The notes under the pieces were generated by a model, which saw only the letters and a program-made list of their open reading frames with translations, made no database searches and was not told the origin of the DNA. Both the position numbers and the translations under genes were made by a program. A stretch of 64,000 nt of DNA from Massospora cicadina (taxonomy: Eukaryota; Entomophthoromycota; Entomophthoromycetes; Entomophthorales; Entomophthoraceae): assembly GCA_022478985.1 (NCBI GenBank), contig JAKSZP010014530.1, forward strand, positions 1 through 64,000, given 5' to 3'. This document shows, in pieces, positions 34,676 to 46,199 of the stretch. Within the stretch, counting starts at the first letter, position 1. Every line of letters starts with the position of its first letter.

Positions 34676-36087
34676 ATGTCAGGGAGCAGTTGAGCAAGCA
34701 AGGTAAGAGGAGCAGGTGGAAGGCCCGCGGCCTCTAACGTTCGAAAACGCCCCAGAGAATCCGGCGGAATTGACAAAAATACTAAGAAACTGGCAGTCAC
34801 TATTTCCCCAGGGATACTCGCATGGCAAGCACGATGCAACCAGTACATCAACACGCCACACTCCCAGCCACTTTCATCAGTGGAATTCAGAGTCCGCGTG
34901 TTTCTGGACATCCAAAAAATGGCCTTATGGGAAAAATTTTGTGAAGATGTACACAAAATTTTCTTGACCGCGGTGTACGTTGCACCTCACTCCATGTCAC
35001 GTGGTTGGCTGGACCTAGGTTTTGAAAGCAGAACAGCAGCAGACGAGGCTTCAGCGGTGCGCGTAGTGGTCAACCTCCTGAAGGGCAATGGGTCGTCAAA
35101 ACTAAATGCACCAGATGGACAAAATCAAACCAAATTTTGCTCACTTTTGACTTTTTGCCTACTACGGTAAAACGTGACAATTTGGAACAACACTTGAAAG
35201 ATGGTCTCACCATATATGGTGAAATACAATCTTTTGAAATGTAACGCTTCACGCTGATGCCACACCTGTGCACCTGCAAAGCCATCACAGTTCTGACCCC
35301 AACTGAGGAGATCGCAAAGGTCCTAACCCAGATCCCGCACTCCACTTTTATTGATATTGCAGGGCATGCCACCCACCCATTCTGGGTGACCGTGGACAGC
35401 GCGCCCCCATTTTCACCCACTGTGATGCACTCGGCCATAAGGCACATGCATGGCCCATCAAGGAGGGCATCACATTCCAAGAGCACCCCTTGGCGGCCAT
35501 GGACAGCGGAGAGGCACACTACAAACCAACCGCAAGCACCAAGGAGGCCTTCCCATGGGGAGCACAAGGCTGCTACCTACTAGTAAAGCCTATCTCCCCA
35601 CAAGAGTGGAAGAAGGCCAAGCAGGCCCATAGGGCTGTGGCCAAGGAAGCGGCCAAAGCCACCACTGCTATCTCACACTCACAATGCTAGGAGGACATGG
35701 AGACCTTCGCAGTGGAAGCAACTTGGGATCCATCAACCAATCAGATTGGGAAGCCCATGCTGAGCGGGCCACTGAATCTGAGGATCCAATGGGAGATTTG
35801 ATCTCACCCAATTGTTGCACCAAAGCTCTGGTTGAAACCGACTTGGGACCCATCCTAACTGAAAAAAAATCTTTTGACCCGCTCAACGGTGCACCAAACT
35901 CACCCGCACCACAAAAAATTTGTCTGACGTCAGGAAAACAGAAAGTGAAGGCTAAAGCCAATGCGACTCTTTCCTTAAAAATCAACAAAAACTCCAATAG
36001 CGTTGCTGCTAACACCCGCACTGCTGTGAAGGCTGCGGGGATCTAGAGGAGGCTGGTGGGCCCAGGTGCCCACCCCCTCACACCTAA
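34676..36087 (+). pseudogene. LINE copy 2 ORF1
   Basis: Same protein as in copies 1 and 3. Start ATG 34676 (MSGSS), but codon 6 is TGA where copy 3 has TGG. The central block VRVFLDIQKMALWEKFCEDV at about 34890-34960 is well kept. The CCHC knuckle is lost through frameshifts around 35410-35460. The C-terminal basic region (KKQKVKAKAN-like) is present near 35940, and a one-base deletion near 36045 precedes the TAA at 36085-36087. That stop sits six bases before the ORF2 ATG. Confidence 0.82.
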
Positions 36088-36093
36088 GGTGCA

Positions 36094-37400
36094 ATGGGGG
36101 AAACCTTCACCATAGGGATGTTGAATATTGCCGGACTCAAGGCCTCCCCATCCTGGGCTAGGAAACTGATTTTTTTACAACACAATTTACCCGTGGATAT
36201 CCTGGCCATCCAGGAGTCCCACTATCCACAAGGTTCCGAGGAAGCTTGGAAAACAATGCTCCTCCCATCCCTATCCTTTTGGTCAATGCACTGTGGGGTG
36301 CTAATTCAGAAAAATAATTTTTTCAAATTTTTATCCTCATAAACATTCCTAAATGGCTGAGTGCTTGTTGTCACCTTCTCATGGGCCAATGTAGCACACG
36401 CAATCATCAACATCTATGCCCCAATTGGTGCACGCAAGCATCAGGAATTTTTCTCATCGGTCAAATCCCTCCCACTACCCCCAAATCCTTTATAGTTGGT
36501 GACATGAACTGTTGGCTAAACACACCAACAGACCGGTGGCCTTCCTCACCCCACGCCCCCCAGGGTCACGTAGAACTACGCATTCTAAAGGCCACCCTAG
36601 GGTTAATGGATGCGCTGCCATGGCATGCCCCGCTGCTCAAAAACATGACACAGCCCCACATCCACAATGGCCAATTAAGGTCCATGACCCACATCGACAT
36701 TATTCTAATGCTGGCAAAATTCCAACCCACATCTCCCACTTCAAGACAACAAAATTGGAATTCTCCGACCATTGACTGGTCTTGCTAACCTACCACCTAC
36801 CTGTCACAGTGGCTAAGGCCCCACATTGGTACAAAATCCGCCCCCCTGAGCTCGGGTCACCAGGATTTTCCACATGGGTAGAAGAGGCAACTATGGCAAA
36901 AAAGTTTGTTGCACCATTTTTCGTGGACCCTATTTCCACATGGGCAACTTTCAAAGATGACACCATCCGCCACTCTCGCCATCTCTCCTCCAGATGCTTA
37001 CGAGCCACATCAGCGGTTATCTTGCGTGCTCTGGCAGAATTGGCACACTTGGAGTCCAACATCCCAGTTACAGGATACAGCTCTGCATGGGGACAGAAGT
37101 GGGCGGAGGCAGCTGCCCACCTCAATGCACTCGAAAGACAACACAAACATCGGGTTTGTGTTCAGTACAGGGCCACACGCATCACAAAAGGTGACAAGTG
37201 CACCGCACATTTCTTTAAAAAAAATTTCGCACCACGCCAGAGTGTGGCCTGCACACAGGTGTAAAGATTGGATAATTCCATTGCAGATACACCAGCCGAA
37301 GTGGCAATCAAAATGCAACAGTATTACTCCAAATTGTACCGCTTTAACCAATTCAGCTGGCTGAAGTAGTGGAATTTCTTGACCAAGCCCACATCCGCTC
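36094..37400 (+). pseudogene. LINE copy 2 ORF2: APE endonuclease and linker
   Basis: Start ATG 36094 (MGETFTIGMLNIAGLKA). The endonuclease nicks target DNA for target-primed reverse transcription. Motifs: N in MLNIAG; QESH at 36211-36222 with the catalytic Glu; GDMN at 36498-36509 (usually GDFN); HID near 36690; and SDH at 36764-36772, the terminal catalytic pair. All catalytic positions remain readable but lie in different frames (stop at 36342, shifts near 36380, 36510 and 36775). From 36780 to 37400 a linker with a PATSAVILRAL-type helical stretch leads to RT. Confidence 0.82.
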
Positions 37401-38110
37401 CATTTTCTGATACCCAGAAATAATGAATTTGATTACCCCAAACGAATTATGGACAGCCATCCGCGGTGCACCAAACCAAAAATTACCAGGCCCAGATGGC
37501 ATTCCATATGAGTTCTACAAAAAATATTTCAAATATATATCCCCATTGCTGCTCGCCTCACTTAACCAAAGCCTGATGGAAACGCGCCTCTTACCAGGAG
37601 GACATGAGGCCTTCACTGTCACACTCTTCAAGAAAGGGGAACAAAAGGCCTATGATAGTGTAAACTGGGAATACCTCATGGCCTGCCTCCATCAATTCCA
37701 CCTACCCCTCGCTTCATCAACTGGGTAATGCTGCTCACAGAATCTGCAACAATGGCAGTGCGTGGCCCTGGCTTCCTAACGGAAGTAGTCTGCCCTCAAA
37801 GGGGCTTGCGACAAGGGGACCCCCTCAGCCCACTCTTATACAACTTCAGCCTTGACCCACTACTGCGAAATGTGAATGCTCAACTCACTGGGGTCCACAT
37901 GCCAGGCCAAGCCCCAGTCAAGATAATGGCATTCGCAGATGATTGTGTGGTGGGGGTGTCTAATAATCAAGATGCACGCGCGCTTGAAGCTCTCATCCAG
38001 GAGTATTCCCAGGTAAGCAACGCGGCACTGAACGCTTCCAAAACTGAAATCATCCTCTTTGGTCGGTTTCAGAACTGCTGGACCCCAGCAATTAGTTCCC
38101 AACCCGGCCC
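37401..38110 (+). pseudogene. LINE copy 2 ORF2: reverse transcriptase
   Basis: RT domain. Block 1: KLPGPDGIPYEFYKKYF at about 37480. Block 2: KAYDSVNWEYL at about 37647 with the first catalytic Asp. Block 3: RGLRQGDPLSPLLYNFSLDP at about 37800. Block 4: the polymerase box AFADDC, with FADD at 37932-37943. Compared with copy 1, about 225 bp between FKKG and KAYDS are missing (the region that in copy 1 covers an HPISLTNTD strand). Copy 2 could therefore not have made a normal RT after this loss. A frameshift at about 37728 also separates blocks. Confidence 0.87.
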
Positions 38111-39578
38111 ATCTGCTCGCCCACGTCCTCGCCCTACTAATTCAAAACACACCGCCCCACTGGTGCTCCCCTTCATGCCACGTCCTACCATAGGACCAGT
38201 ACGCCATCTGGGCGTGTGGATGGAGGCAGGCGGATATGCATCAGCAGTAATGGAGTGCCATATTCTGGATAACGTGATGAAGCGAATCGCCTCTCTCAGA
38301 GCCCACCCTACTTCCCTTACTAGCAGGATTGTTCTAGCCAACTCCATGCTCCTCTCCAAAGTCTGGTTTGGAGCCCATGCCATCCCCTTCTCCCCAAGCT
38401 TCTACAAATCCTTGTACGCCTTGCTGCAAAGATGGCTTTGGTCAAGCCGCCTTCCACCAGTGCGGCTAGAGGTCATGTTTGGCCCTCAACATCATGGTGG
38501 CATGGGCCTGCTTGACTTCAAAGACCATGCCACCAAGATCCTGGGTACCTGGATTGCGGCCGTCACCACCCCTACACTCCCCTCCCAACACTGGTCCCGC
38601 GTAGCCCGCTCCAAATTCACCCGCGCCTTGGGCCTCAACAATCCATCGAACCCCCGCTCCCTGATGAAATACCTCGCTCACACATACATTGGCCACAGGT
38701 CCTCACGGGACTAAAGCCCACTACAAACGAATCCTCCTCTCCATGCGGAGCGCTGAGTGGAGAATTTGTATTAGCGGACATACAACCCAAAGAGGCCTCC
38801 CCTCTCCTCAGTTCACACAAGAGGTACAGGGGCTACCCATCCATGATGGCGTGATCCCCATTCGACCCCATGTCCTATCCAGGGTGGACTACCTGGACAT
38901 GATGGACATCCCTTACTCCATTGAGACCCAAAAAAATATCTGGAAATATGTACACCATCCTCTGTTGCAACCTCAAGTCCGCTCCCATGTGTGGCGCTGC
39001 CTGAGGCGGGTGTATCGTACAGCTGAGCGCTCTAATGCTTTACACTCATCCTGTGTCGTGTGTGGCCAGTATGGAACGCTGTTTCACCGCCTGGAGAAGT
39101 GCCCCACCTCTAAAGTGATATGGCGCGAAGTTCAACGTCTTCTGGGCCAGGATCAAACGCATCCCTTCAGTCTGTCAAGAGATATGTTCGCTCTATCAAT
39201 GGCCTCCCCCTTCTGCCCTCCCTTTGTGCTTTGGCGGTTGCAATCGCCATGTGGACCATCCACACAATTGTCTTAGATGCCATCGCAGGCTCCACCCCAC
39301 CCTCCCAGAAGTGGTACACAGATTCCGGTCCCATTTGGTGGACCACTTTCAAGCATGGATGTTTGGATACCTCCCACCGCGTCGCCGACAGCTGGTCTCT
39401 TCCTGGTTCCCAGTCTGGTTCATCAAATCAGACCCCTTCCTCCACACGTGCTCAATTGTGGCTATGGCCCCTTCACACGTTTCCTCCCCCTCCCCATAAG
39501 TGGCGTTCCAGCTGGCAACAAGAAATAGCATCGCTTCTCTGGGGTGCCTCCCCTGGTACTAAGTTTTGTCTCTTCTGA
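38111..39578 (+). pseudogene. LINE copy 2 ORF2: C-terminal domain with zinc motif
   Basis: Follows RT without a gap for 200 codons: RHLGVWMEAGGYASAVMECH, SRIVLANSMLLSKVWFGAHA and HHGGMGLLDFKDHATKILGT are typical thumb/C-terminal helices. A frameshift near 38700 leads to a second block with a RT-type zinc motif CVVCGQYGTLFHRLEKC (39052-39102; CX2CX7HX4C), then an IWREV stretch. The final part continues in another frame to a stop at 39578. Such a zinc motif is usual at the end of many LINE ORF2 proteins. Confidence 0.82.
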
Positions 39579-39626
39579 GTCATATTCAGAAGTGTCCGTC
39601 CCATGGTCGGCCTTCCCCACAATAAT

Positions 39627-39641
39627 TCATTAATATATACA
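39627..39641. repeat. LINE copy 2 target-site duplication, right arm
   Basis: Exact 15-base copy of 34568-34582; copy 1 coding resumes directly after it. Confidence 0.92.
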
Positions 39642-42600
39642 TCCCAACCTGTGCATGAGCTCATCAGAAATCCTTCTCAGCAATTACTTCCCTCCCACTT
39701 CCACCTGAACCATTTGTTATAGGCGAAATGAGCTGCTGGACTAACCCAGCCACCAACCTCTGGCCCTAGTCGCCTACACCCCCACAGGGGAATGTAGAAC
39801 TTCACGTTCTAAAGGCCACTTCGGGGTTGTTTGATACTCTGACGCCTCGTTCACAGCTGCTAAAAACATGTCTTGTCCCCATGTGCACAACGGTCAGCTG
39901 AGGTCAATGTGGGACATTGACCTTATTCTTGCACCATTGAAATTTTGGTCTCAGTTGTGCACTTTATGACAATGCCTTTGATTTATTTGACCATAGGATG
40001 GTATCAATTTCCTTCCATTTGTCACACCCAGTGGCACAGGTGCCAAAGTGGTGCAAACTCCGCCCAGACAAGATCACGTCACCCAGGTTTTCCTCAGGGG
40101 TTGACACAAAACCTCAGCTCTAGAATTTACCACACCATAATATGCAGACCCACTTTCTACCTGGTCAACCTTCAAAGCAACACCATCCGCTAAGCATGCC
40201 ACATTTCATCATGTCTAGCTTGGGCTGCCTCAGCAGTCATTTTGCGCATGCTGGCAGAAGTGTACTACCTGGAATCTAATGTCCCAGGAGCAGGTCACAT
40301 CCTGGCTTGGGGTCATAAGTGGGCAAAGGTGTCCGCTCACCTCAACATGCTTTAAGGCAACACAAACATCGAGTTTGTGTTCAATATAAGGCCAAGCATA
40401 TAACAGTGGGCGATGTGTGTTCCACCTACTTTTTTCGAAAATTCTTTGCACCACAACAGAGTTTGGCCTTCACACAGGTAAGGCGGCCAGACCACTTCTT
40501 CGCAAATACTCCGACCAAAGTGGTAATTGAAGTTAAAAAATATTACTCCAAATTGTATCACTCTGATCCTGTTCAGCTTCCTGAAGTTAACAATTTTCTT
40601 GAAAGTGCACATATCCACACCATTTCTGCTATCTGGAGTTGATAGATTTAATTTCTCAGGATGAACTCTGGCCCACCGTTCGTGGAGCACTGTACAGGAA
40701 ATGCCCAGGTCCAGATGGGATTCCTTGTGAGTTCTATAAGAGGTATTTTAATATCTCTCCTTTTTGCTGCTTGCAAAATAAACCAGTGTTTGCTTGAAAC
40801 GCGCCTCCTCCCTGGGGGCCAAGAGGCCTACATTATAACGTTCTATAAGAAAGGGCATAAGCTGGACTTGGCCAACTGACACCCCATATCTCTTACTAAC
40901 ACAGATACTAAATTTCTTACTAACATCATGACAAACCGCCTAGGGGTAGTTGCCTCTGCTCTCATTTCTTTAAACTTTTGGCTTCATTCTTAAAAGGTCT
41001 ATTTGGGACAACATACATACTGTAGCCAACCTCTGCCTATCCACGGCTTCTGGAGCACTTGTTTTTTCAGACCAGCAGAAATCCTATGATAGAGTCAACT
41101 GGGATTACCTCAAAGCCTGCCTCCACAAGTTCCACCTCCCTCTATAGTTTCATTAATTTAGTTATGTTGTTCACGGAATCTGTCACAATGGCTGTGCGTG
41201 GTCCTGGCTTACTCACGGATGTTGTTCGCCCCCAAAGGGGCCTACGCCAAGGGGACCTTCTAAGCCCACTCTTGCATAACTTTAGCCTTGACCCACTTCT
41301 TCACAATGTAAATGCCAACCTTACTGGTTTCCATGTGCAAGGCCAAGCATCAGATAAGATGTTGGCATTTGCTGATGATAGTGTGGTTGGTGTGTCTAAA
41401 TATCATTATGCACGCACGCTTGAATCTACTATCCAGGCTTACTCCAGGATATGTAACGCTGCATTTAAAGCCTAAAAATGAAATCATTCTCCTTGGTTGG
41501 TACCAAGCCCGCTGGTTCCCAGAGCCCAGTTTTCTACCTGCTTCAGCAACTTGCTCATGGGTTTGCTTGCATAGCCCACCCCATACTGCCCCGCTTGTTC
41601 TCCCTTTCATGCCAAAACCCTCTGCTGGTCTGGTACGCCATTTGGGGGTGTGGCTGGAGTCATAAGGATACGCCTCAATGGTGATGGAGCACCATATCCT
41701 GGACAACGTTATAAAACGCATAGCTTCCCTTAGAGCCCACCAAACCTCCCTCACAGGAAGGGTAGTGCTAGCCAGCTCTATGCTCCTTTATAAAGTTTGG
41801 TTTGGGGTCCACGCCATCGCTTTTTCCACTTATTTCTTAAATTCAATATACGCCCTTATGCAAGGATGGCTTTGGTTAGGCCGCCCACTGCCAGTGCGCC
41901 TGGATGTCATGTTTGCCCTCGTCATAATGGTGTCATGGGCCTGCTCAACTTTGAGGTCCACGTCGCCAAAACCCTTGGCACCTGTATTGCTGCAGTCACC
42001 AACCCAACGCTCTCATCCCAGCAATGGTCATGCGTGACTTGCTCCAACTTCTCCCTCGCCCTGGGCCTCAGCAATAATACCCACCCCCATTCTCTGTTAA
42101 AGTACCTTGCCTCACACCCTTCTGCTGCAGGCCCGCTTGAGACATCTCACCACTTGAAAAAGTATTCTCCTCTCCATGCGGAGCGCTGAGTGGAGAATTC
42201 GCATCAGTTGACGCATTGCCCAGAGGGAGCGCCCTACTCCCTGGTTCACCCAGGAAGTACAAGGACAAGCCATTCTGAACAATGTGATACCCATGAGGAC
42301 CCCTGTCATAGCCAGGGTGGATTACCTGAGCATGATGGACATCCCCTACTCCCTCAATGCCCAGAAAGTCCTTTGGAAGTACGCCCATTACCCTCTTCTA
42401 CAGTCGCATATTCATTCTCATATGTGGCGCTGCTTTAGATGGGTATACTATACTGACGAACGCTCTAATGCTTCACACTCAACTTGTATTGTGTAAGGCC
42501 AGTATGGAAATTTGGTTCACCATCTGAAAGAGTGCCCACCATCAAAAGCGATCTGGCGTGAGGTTCAGAGTCTCTTTCTCCAGTATCAGACACAGCCTTT

Positions 42601-42961
42601 CAGCCTATTTAAGGACATCTTCGCCTTGTCCTTGATCTCCCCTATACCTTCTTCCCTCTGAGCCTTAGTGGTTGCAATTGCTATGTGGACTATCCACATG
42701 GTTGTCTTGGATGCTATCTCAGGCTCTACTCCCACCCTTCAGGAAGCTGTCTGCCAGTTCCAGTCACACTTTATGGACCACTTTCAAGCTTGGATGTTTG
42801 GGTACCTTCCATCTTATCGCCATCAGTTGGTCTCATCCTGGTTTCCAGTTCGGTTCATCACTTCAGACTCCTTCCTACACACGTGCTCAATAGTGGCGCA
42901 AGCCCTTACTCACGTAACCCCCCTTCCATTTTGTGGTGTTCCCGCTGGCAACAGGAGATAG
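39642..42961 (+). pseudogene. LINE copy 1 ORF2, remainder (endonuclease, RT, C-terminus)
   Basis: Continues the protein cut at 34582. An IGEMSCWTN remnant of GDMN lies near 39730, and endonuclease remnants run to about 40000. Then follow a linker with a HRVCVQYKAKHITVGD stretch near 40370, RT from about 40680 (CPGPDGIPCEFYKRYF) and a QKSYDRVNWDYL block near 41075. RGLRQGDLLSPLLHNFSLDP is at about 41238, and AFADDS has its FADD box at 41368-41379. The C-terminal helices (RVVLASSMLLYKVWFGVHAI) and the second zinc region near 42480, where one Cys codon region has a stop (TAA), follow. Unlike copy 2 the RT has no 225-bp gap. Many stops and shifts. Confidence 0.82.
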
Positions 42962-43061
42962 CATTTCCTTCTCTGGGGTGCCCTCCCCCCTTGCTGATAT
43001 TGGTTTCTTTAGTTACATATTAAAAAGTGTCCATCTCCTGGTCAGCCTTCCATGAATAAAA

Positions 43062-43741
43062 TTTAAAACAAATTAAAAATATTATGAAAGAAAGAATTCC
43101 TTTAGTTGTACATTCCCATCAAATAAATGCACAGTGGATTACCAAGAAATGAATAGTTATTATGGAGAAATGATAGATATTATTGGCTTGGAATTTTGGG
43201 GACAAAACCCTTGATGATTGTTTTACACTAGTAGGCAAAGGAGAAAATATATTATATTAGAAAAGGGGAGTTGATTTATGATGCTGTAAAGCCTTGTAAA
43301 TCAATTTTCAGTGATTCAGGGGTTATTTCTGGTGGGGTAGCAAGTATAAGATCCTTGGTCACTATTCTTATTGTGGCCCCAAGTAATTCAATAATAAAAT
43401 TATTTCTATTGATTACACAGTGGACAAAAAATTTTTGTCTGTTGCATGAGATTTTTTAAATGTTTCTATGTATTTTGGCTTCATCAATTCCAAATATGAA
43501 GTCAATTTTCCAGTGCATCCTCTAATTTGCATGCAATAACAGTTTTAATTACTGTTGCAGATTTTGGTCTTTAAACTGAATGTTCTAGTTTTGTATAATA
43601 TTATCTTCATTATTGTTACAGATCTTTATTTACACTGAAGTTAGGGGACAACAACTAATACTACTATTCCTCATAGATTGAGAATAACTACAGAGTAGCA
43701 GCCAAGATGTGTCATCTTCACTCACTTCATATAAAGCTTGG
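43062..43741. other. AT-rich spacer between LINE copy 1 and element G
   Basis: Begins with the A-rich tail of LINE copy 1 (TTTAAAACAAATTAAAAATA). A 62-codon frame at 43271-43459 has no motif. The last five bases CTTGG (43737-43741) are the left flank of element G. Confidence 0.5.
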
Positions 43742-44887
43742 TGTAAGTCCTTGGGGAGCGCCCCTCCGTTTAGATTGATGGTTTTTCCCTTTAACGTCAA
43801 AAAATGGTCTGAGAAGGGCAGATATCCCTCTCATCTAACAGTGCAATCTTGCCATTGTGGTTGATGAACGTTGGGCGATAGCTCTCCTTTGAGGATCCTG
43901 TCACCTTTTCCAATATTAACTACAGAAGAATTAATAAACAAATTAAGAGGATTTGTGCCGAGCATTTTGGGAGTCAGCATTCTCTTAGGATGAAAGATAC
44001 AAATAAAGTTGAGGGCAATGAGCCTTCATCATCAGTATCTGAGAGCCCTAAATCATCGAAAACAAGGCCTGACAGGTATGTACCTTTGATAAATAAAGCA
44101 TCTAATGTTGGACTATTGGCAAAACTCGCCAATGGCATCATGTCATTGGGAAATGCTGACATGAGTTTGTAACCTTCCCTAACAGTTTGCAACTCTCTCC
44201 TAATAGATCTAGTTTAGACCAACGACCCTGGAGCAACCAGTTGTGGAAAATTTGGGCATCCCAAACACATTTCTGACCTCATGCGACCGCCTCTATGTTG
44301 GGTGGCCTTGGGAAGTTCCCGCTGCCCATCAGGTGATAATCATTTCTCTAGATGTCAAAACTGGAGAAAATCAGCAATTTGGTCATCCGTGGATGAACTG
44401 ACAGCAATTTGGCCTGCTACAAACAATTTTGAAGTCAGTTTTAAATAATTAGTTTCACCCCTACGCTCAAAGTTATCAGGTTAGGAGAATCTTGAGGGCC
44501 CCAATCCTGAGCTTGTCTAAACTATTCCCCAATCAATTGTCTATTTAAGCAGTCCTAATACACTTGAGAATTGATGGCTGATTTTCCAATCTTAAAATTC
44601 AATAAAAATCCTTACCCAAAATCTGATTATTTCCCTATGACAAAATTAAACCTCACATTCCATTTACTTTCAGCACCTAAACCCACTGGCCTGGGGCTGT
44701 GACAGCCTGGTTCATTGCAAAGTTGTTTTTCATAATTACAACCTTTTGACGTTTGAAGGTGAATTCTCTCACTAAAATATTTAACGTCGTTCAGGTAGCA
44801 GCGCCTCAGGCATTTGGTTTGTCATCTGGGTGTTGGTACATCTATACTGGCAGGCCAGTCTAAACTTTATCTGCTGCAATCATGACA
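43742..44887 (+). repeat. 5' LTR of element G (1146 bp)
   Basis: Starts TGTAAGTCCTTGG and ends CATGACA. Matches 58278-59426 throughout, for example TTTGAGGATCCTG near 43890/58424, CTAAATCATC/TTC near 44050, and GTGACAGCCTGGTTCATTG near 44700/59240. An open frame at 43990-44172 lies inside the LTR and is not called. Confidence 0.9.
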
Positions 44888-45389
44888 TGATCAACCTTCC
44901 AGTATTTTCCGCCATTTCTACCTTTCTCATAGAGATTGGTGCAGCAGTGGTCATCTTTTACAATATGAATGTACAGTTTTTATCCTGCATTCTATTTGTC
45001 TGGATAAATACCAATTTTGTATGCTTCTTACAGAAGTTTATGAAAGATTTTTGCTATGGAAGCACTGCCCTAGTGCCTTCAATGTTTTACTAAGTCAACC
45101 TTCAACATAGGATCTTCAGGCTTGAAGATGCCGACGTGGCCTCAGTTTCTGATTACAGCTAAAAATAAGTAACTGTATAGATTTTAAAAACTGACGCTGC
45201 CCATGCTCCCGTGTTAGTTTGTTCTATAACATAAGCTTATAAATCGTTGGTTGTCCATCCTGGAGAGAAAATGATTCAACCCCTTTGTCACACCAGTTTT
45301 GCTTCTTTTACAAAGCTTGTTACTTCCCCTGATCTAGTTGTAATCCTTTCCTTAACAGATAAATGAACACATCTGCCAATAGATAGAAC
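44888..45389 (+). other. Element G leader, gag missing
   Basis: The stretch after the LTR should hold the PBS and gag. It starts TGATCAACCTTCC, which is not a convincing PBS. Some open frame exists at 44830-45093 but shows no capsid motif. I read this as a deletion or heavy erosion of gag. Confidence 0.45.
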
Positions 45390-45860
45390 TCCGACTGCTT
45401 CTTATTACCAATATAAATTAGTATTGAGGCACACCAGGTAACCTTTTGAGGCCTTTATTGACACAGGAGCAGCAGATAACTTCATGAAGATGAAGTTGGC
45501 CCAATAGCTCAATCTGGACTTGGGCATGGGGCCATTGGTGTTGTTTGCATCATTGTTTCACAACCATCCTTCATAGTATGGTGCCCTGTGCCTTTCTTAG
45601 TTCACCAGTTTAGTTTTTGTGACCGCTTTTCTGTGGTGCCAAACTTGTGTTCCCAGTGATTTTGGGTGTAGGTTGGTGGCATCAGCAGCATGTGAGAATC
45701 CACCTGGAAACAAGCATTCTGTCCTTTTCAAACAATCAGGTGGAGGGCGAGTTTTCATTTTTCAGATACCCTCACTTAAGCTTGTGGATGTAGTTCAATT
45801 ACAACCCTTGTTTCTCCTTTTGGGCTTTCTTCGAATTTTTCCACTGAGTTGATTATCTTT
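45390..45860 (+). pseudogene. pro: Element G protease
   Basis: Retropepsin-like domain: FEAFIDTGAADNFM with the DTGA active site intact at 45460-45471. An in-frame stop follows within 15 codons (Q to stop) and a frameshift occurs before the next strand. The stretch then reaches a linker rich in hydrophobic residues up to the RT start. Confidence 0.72.
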
Positions 45861-46138
45861 CAGAGCATCTTTGACTATGACAAGGCTAACAGCCTTCCAC
45901 CAAATATGGAATTTGATTAGAATTTATGGACAACGGTGTAAGTGGTAATAAAACTAGCCACTGTAACCGCATATGGTGGAGGAGGATGTGGTTCTCAATG
46001 TATGGTTGGAGGATATGCTCAAGAAGGGTTGGTTGTTCCAGGAGACGTCTCCAGTTGCATCCCCTATTGTCTTTGCCAAAAGTCAGATGGGTCACTTCGT
46101 CCCTGTGTGGATTATTGCACCTCAATTAGATGATGGTC
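45861..46138 (+). pseudogene. pol: Element G RT, N-terminal part
   Basis: RT fingers: EGLVVPGDVSSCIPYCLCQK leads into SDGSLRPCVDYCTSIR (KKDGSLRPCVDYR motif) at about 46075-46130. The reading stops where the LTR relic K begins at 46139 and resumes at 55593. Confidence 0.78.
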
Positions 46139-46199
46139 TGTAAAAATTTATAGGTCTAGATTATTATCGTCCAATAACCCCTATTAACTTATTACTTGC
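46139..46199 (-). repeat. LTR relic K, left piece
   Basis: TGTAAAAATTTATAGGTC onward aligns with the low-coordinate edge of the H-family LTR (TGTAAAAATTTACT...). Its last five bases CTTGC are the target-site duplication of element H. The rest of K continues at 54522. Confidence 0.78.

Larger units (their letters stand above)
34583..39626 (+). mobile_element. LINE copy 2, full length (5.0 kb), nested in copy 1
   Basis: Contains the 5' end (ACTTTTCTTTCTCGTTGC), ORF1, ORF2 with endonuclease, RT and C-terminal zinc motif, and the 3' end CCTTCCCCACAATAAT. A perfect 15-bp target-site duplication brackets it. It lacks about 225 bp of RT near 37640 that copy 1 retains. The 3' end (39581-39626) carries TGTCCGTCCC, shared with the SINE tail at 3.7 kb. 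Confidence 0.93.
32772..43061 (+). mobile_element. LINE copy 1, interrupted by LINE copy 2
   Basis: A non-LTR retrotransposon of the APE-endonuclease type with two ORFs. It starts with the family's 5' end (ACTTTTCTCTCTCGTTGCAA), carries ORF1 and ORF2, and ends at CCTTCCATGAATAAAAT followed by A-rich sequence. ORF2 is cut within the endonuclease at 34582 and resumes at 39642 because copy 2 of the same family has inserted. Many stops and frameshifts mark it as older than copy 2. The clade is not assigned; a Tad1-like fungal or R1/I-like group is possible. Confidence 0.9.

Noticed and set aside
45926..46133. Glycine- and cysteine-rich small protein (MVIKLATVTAYGGGGCGS...)
   Set aside because: It is the RT N-terminus of element G read in part; the DGSLRPCVDY motif and continuation at 55593 identify it.
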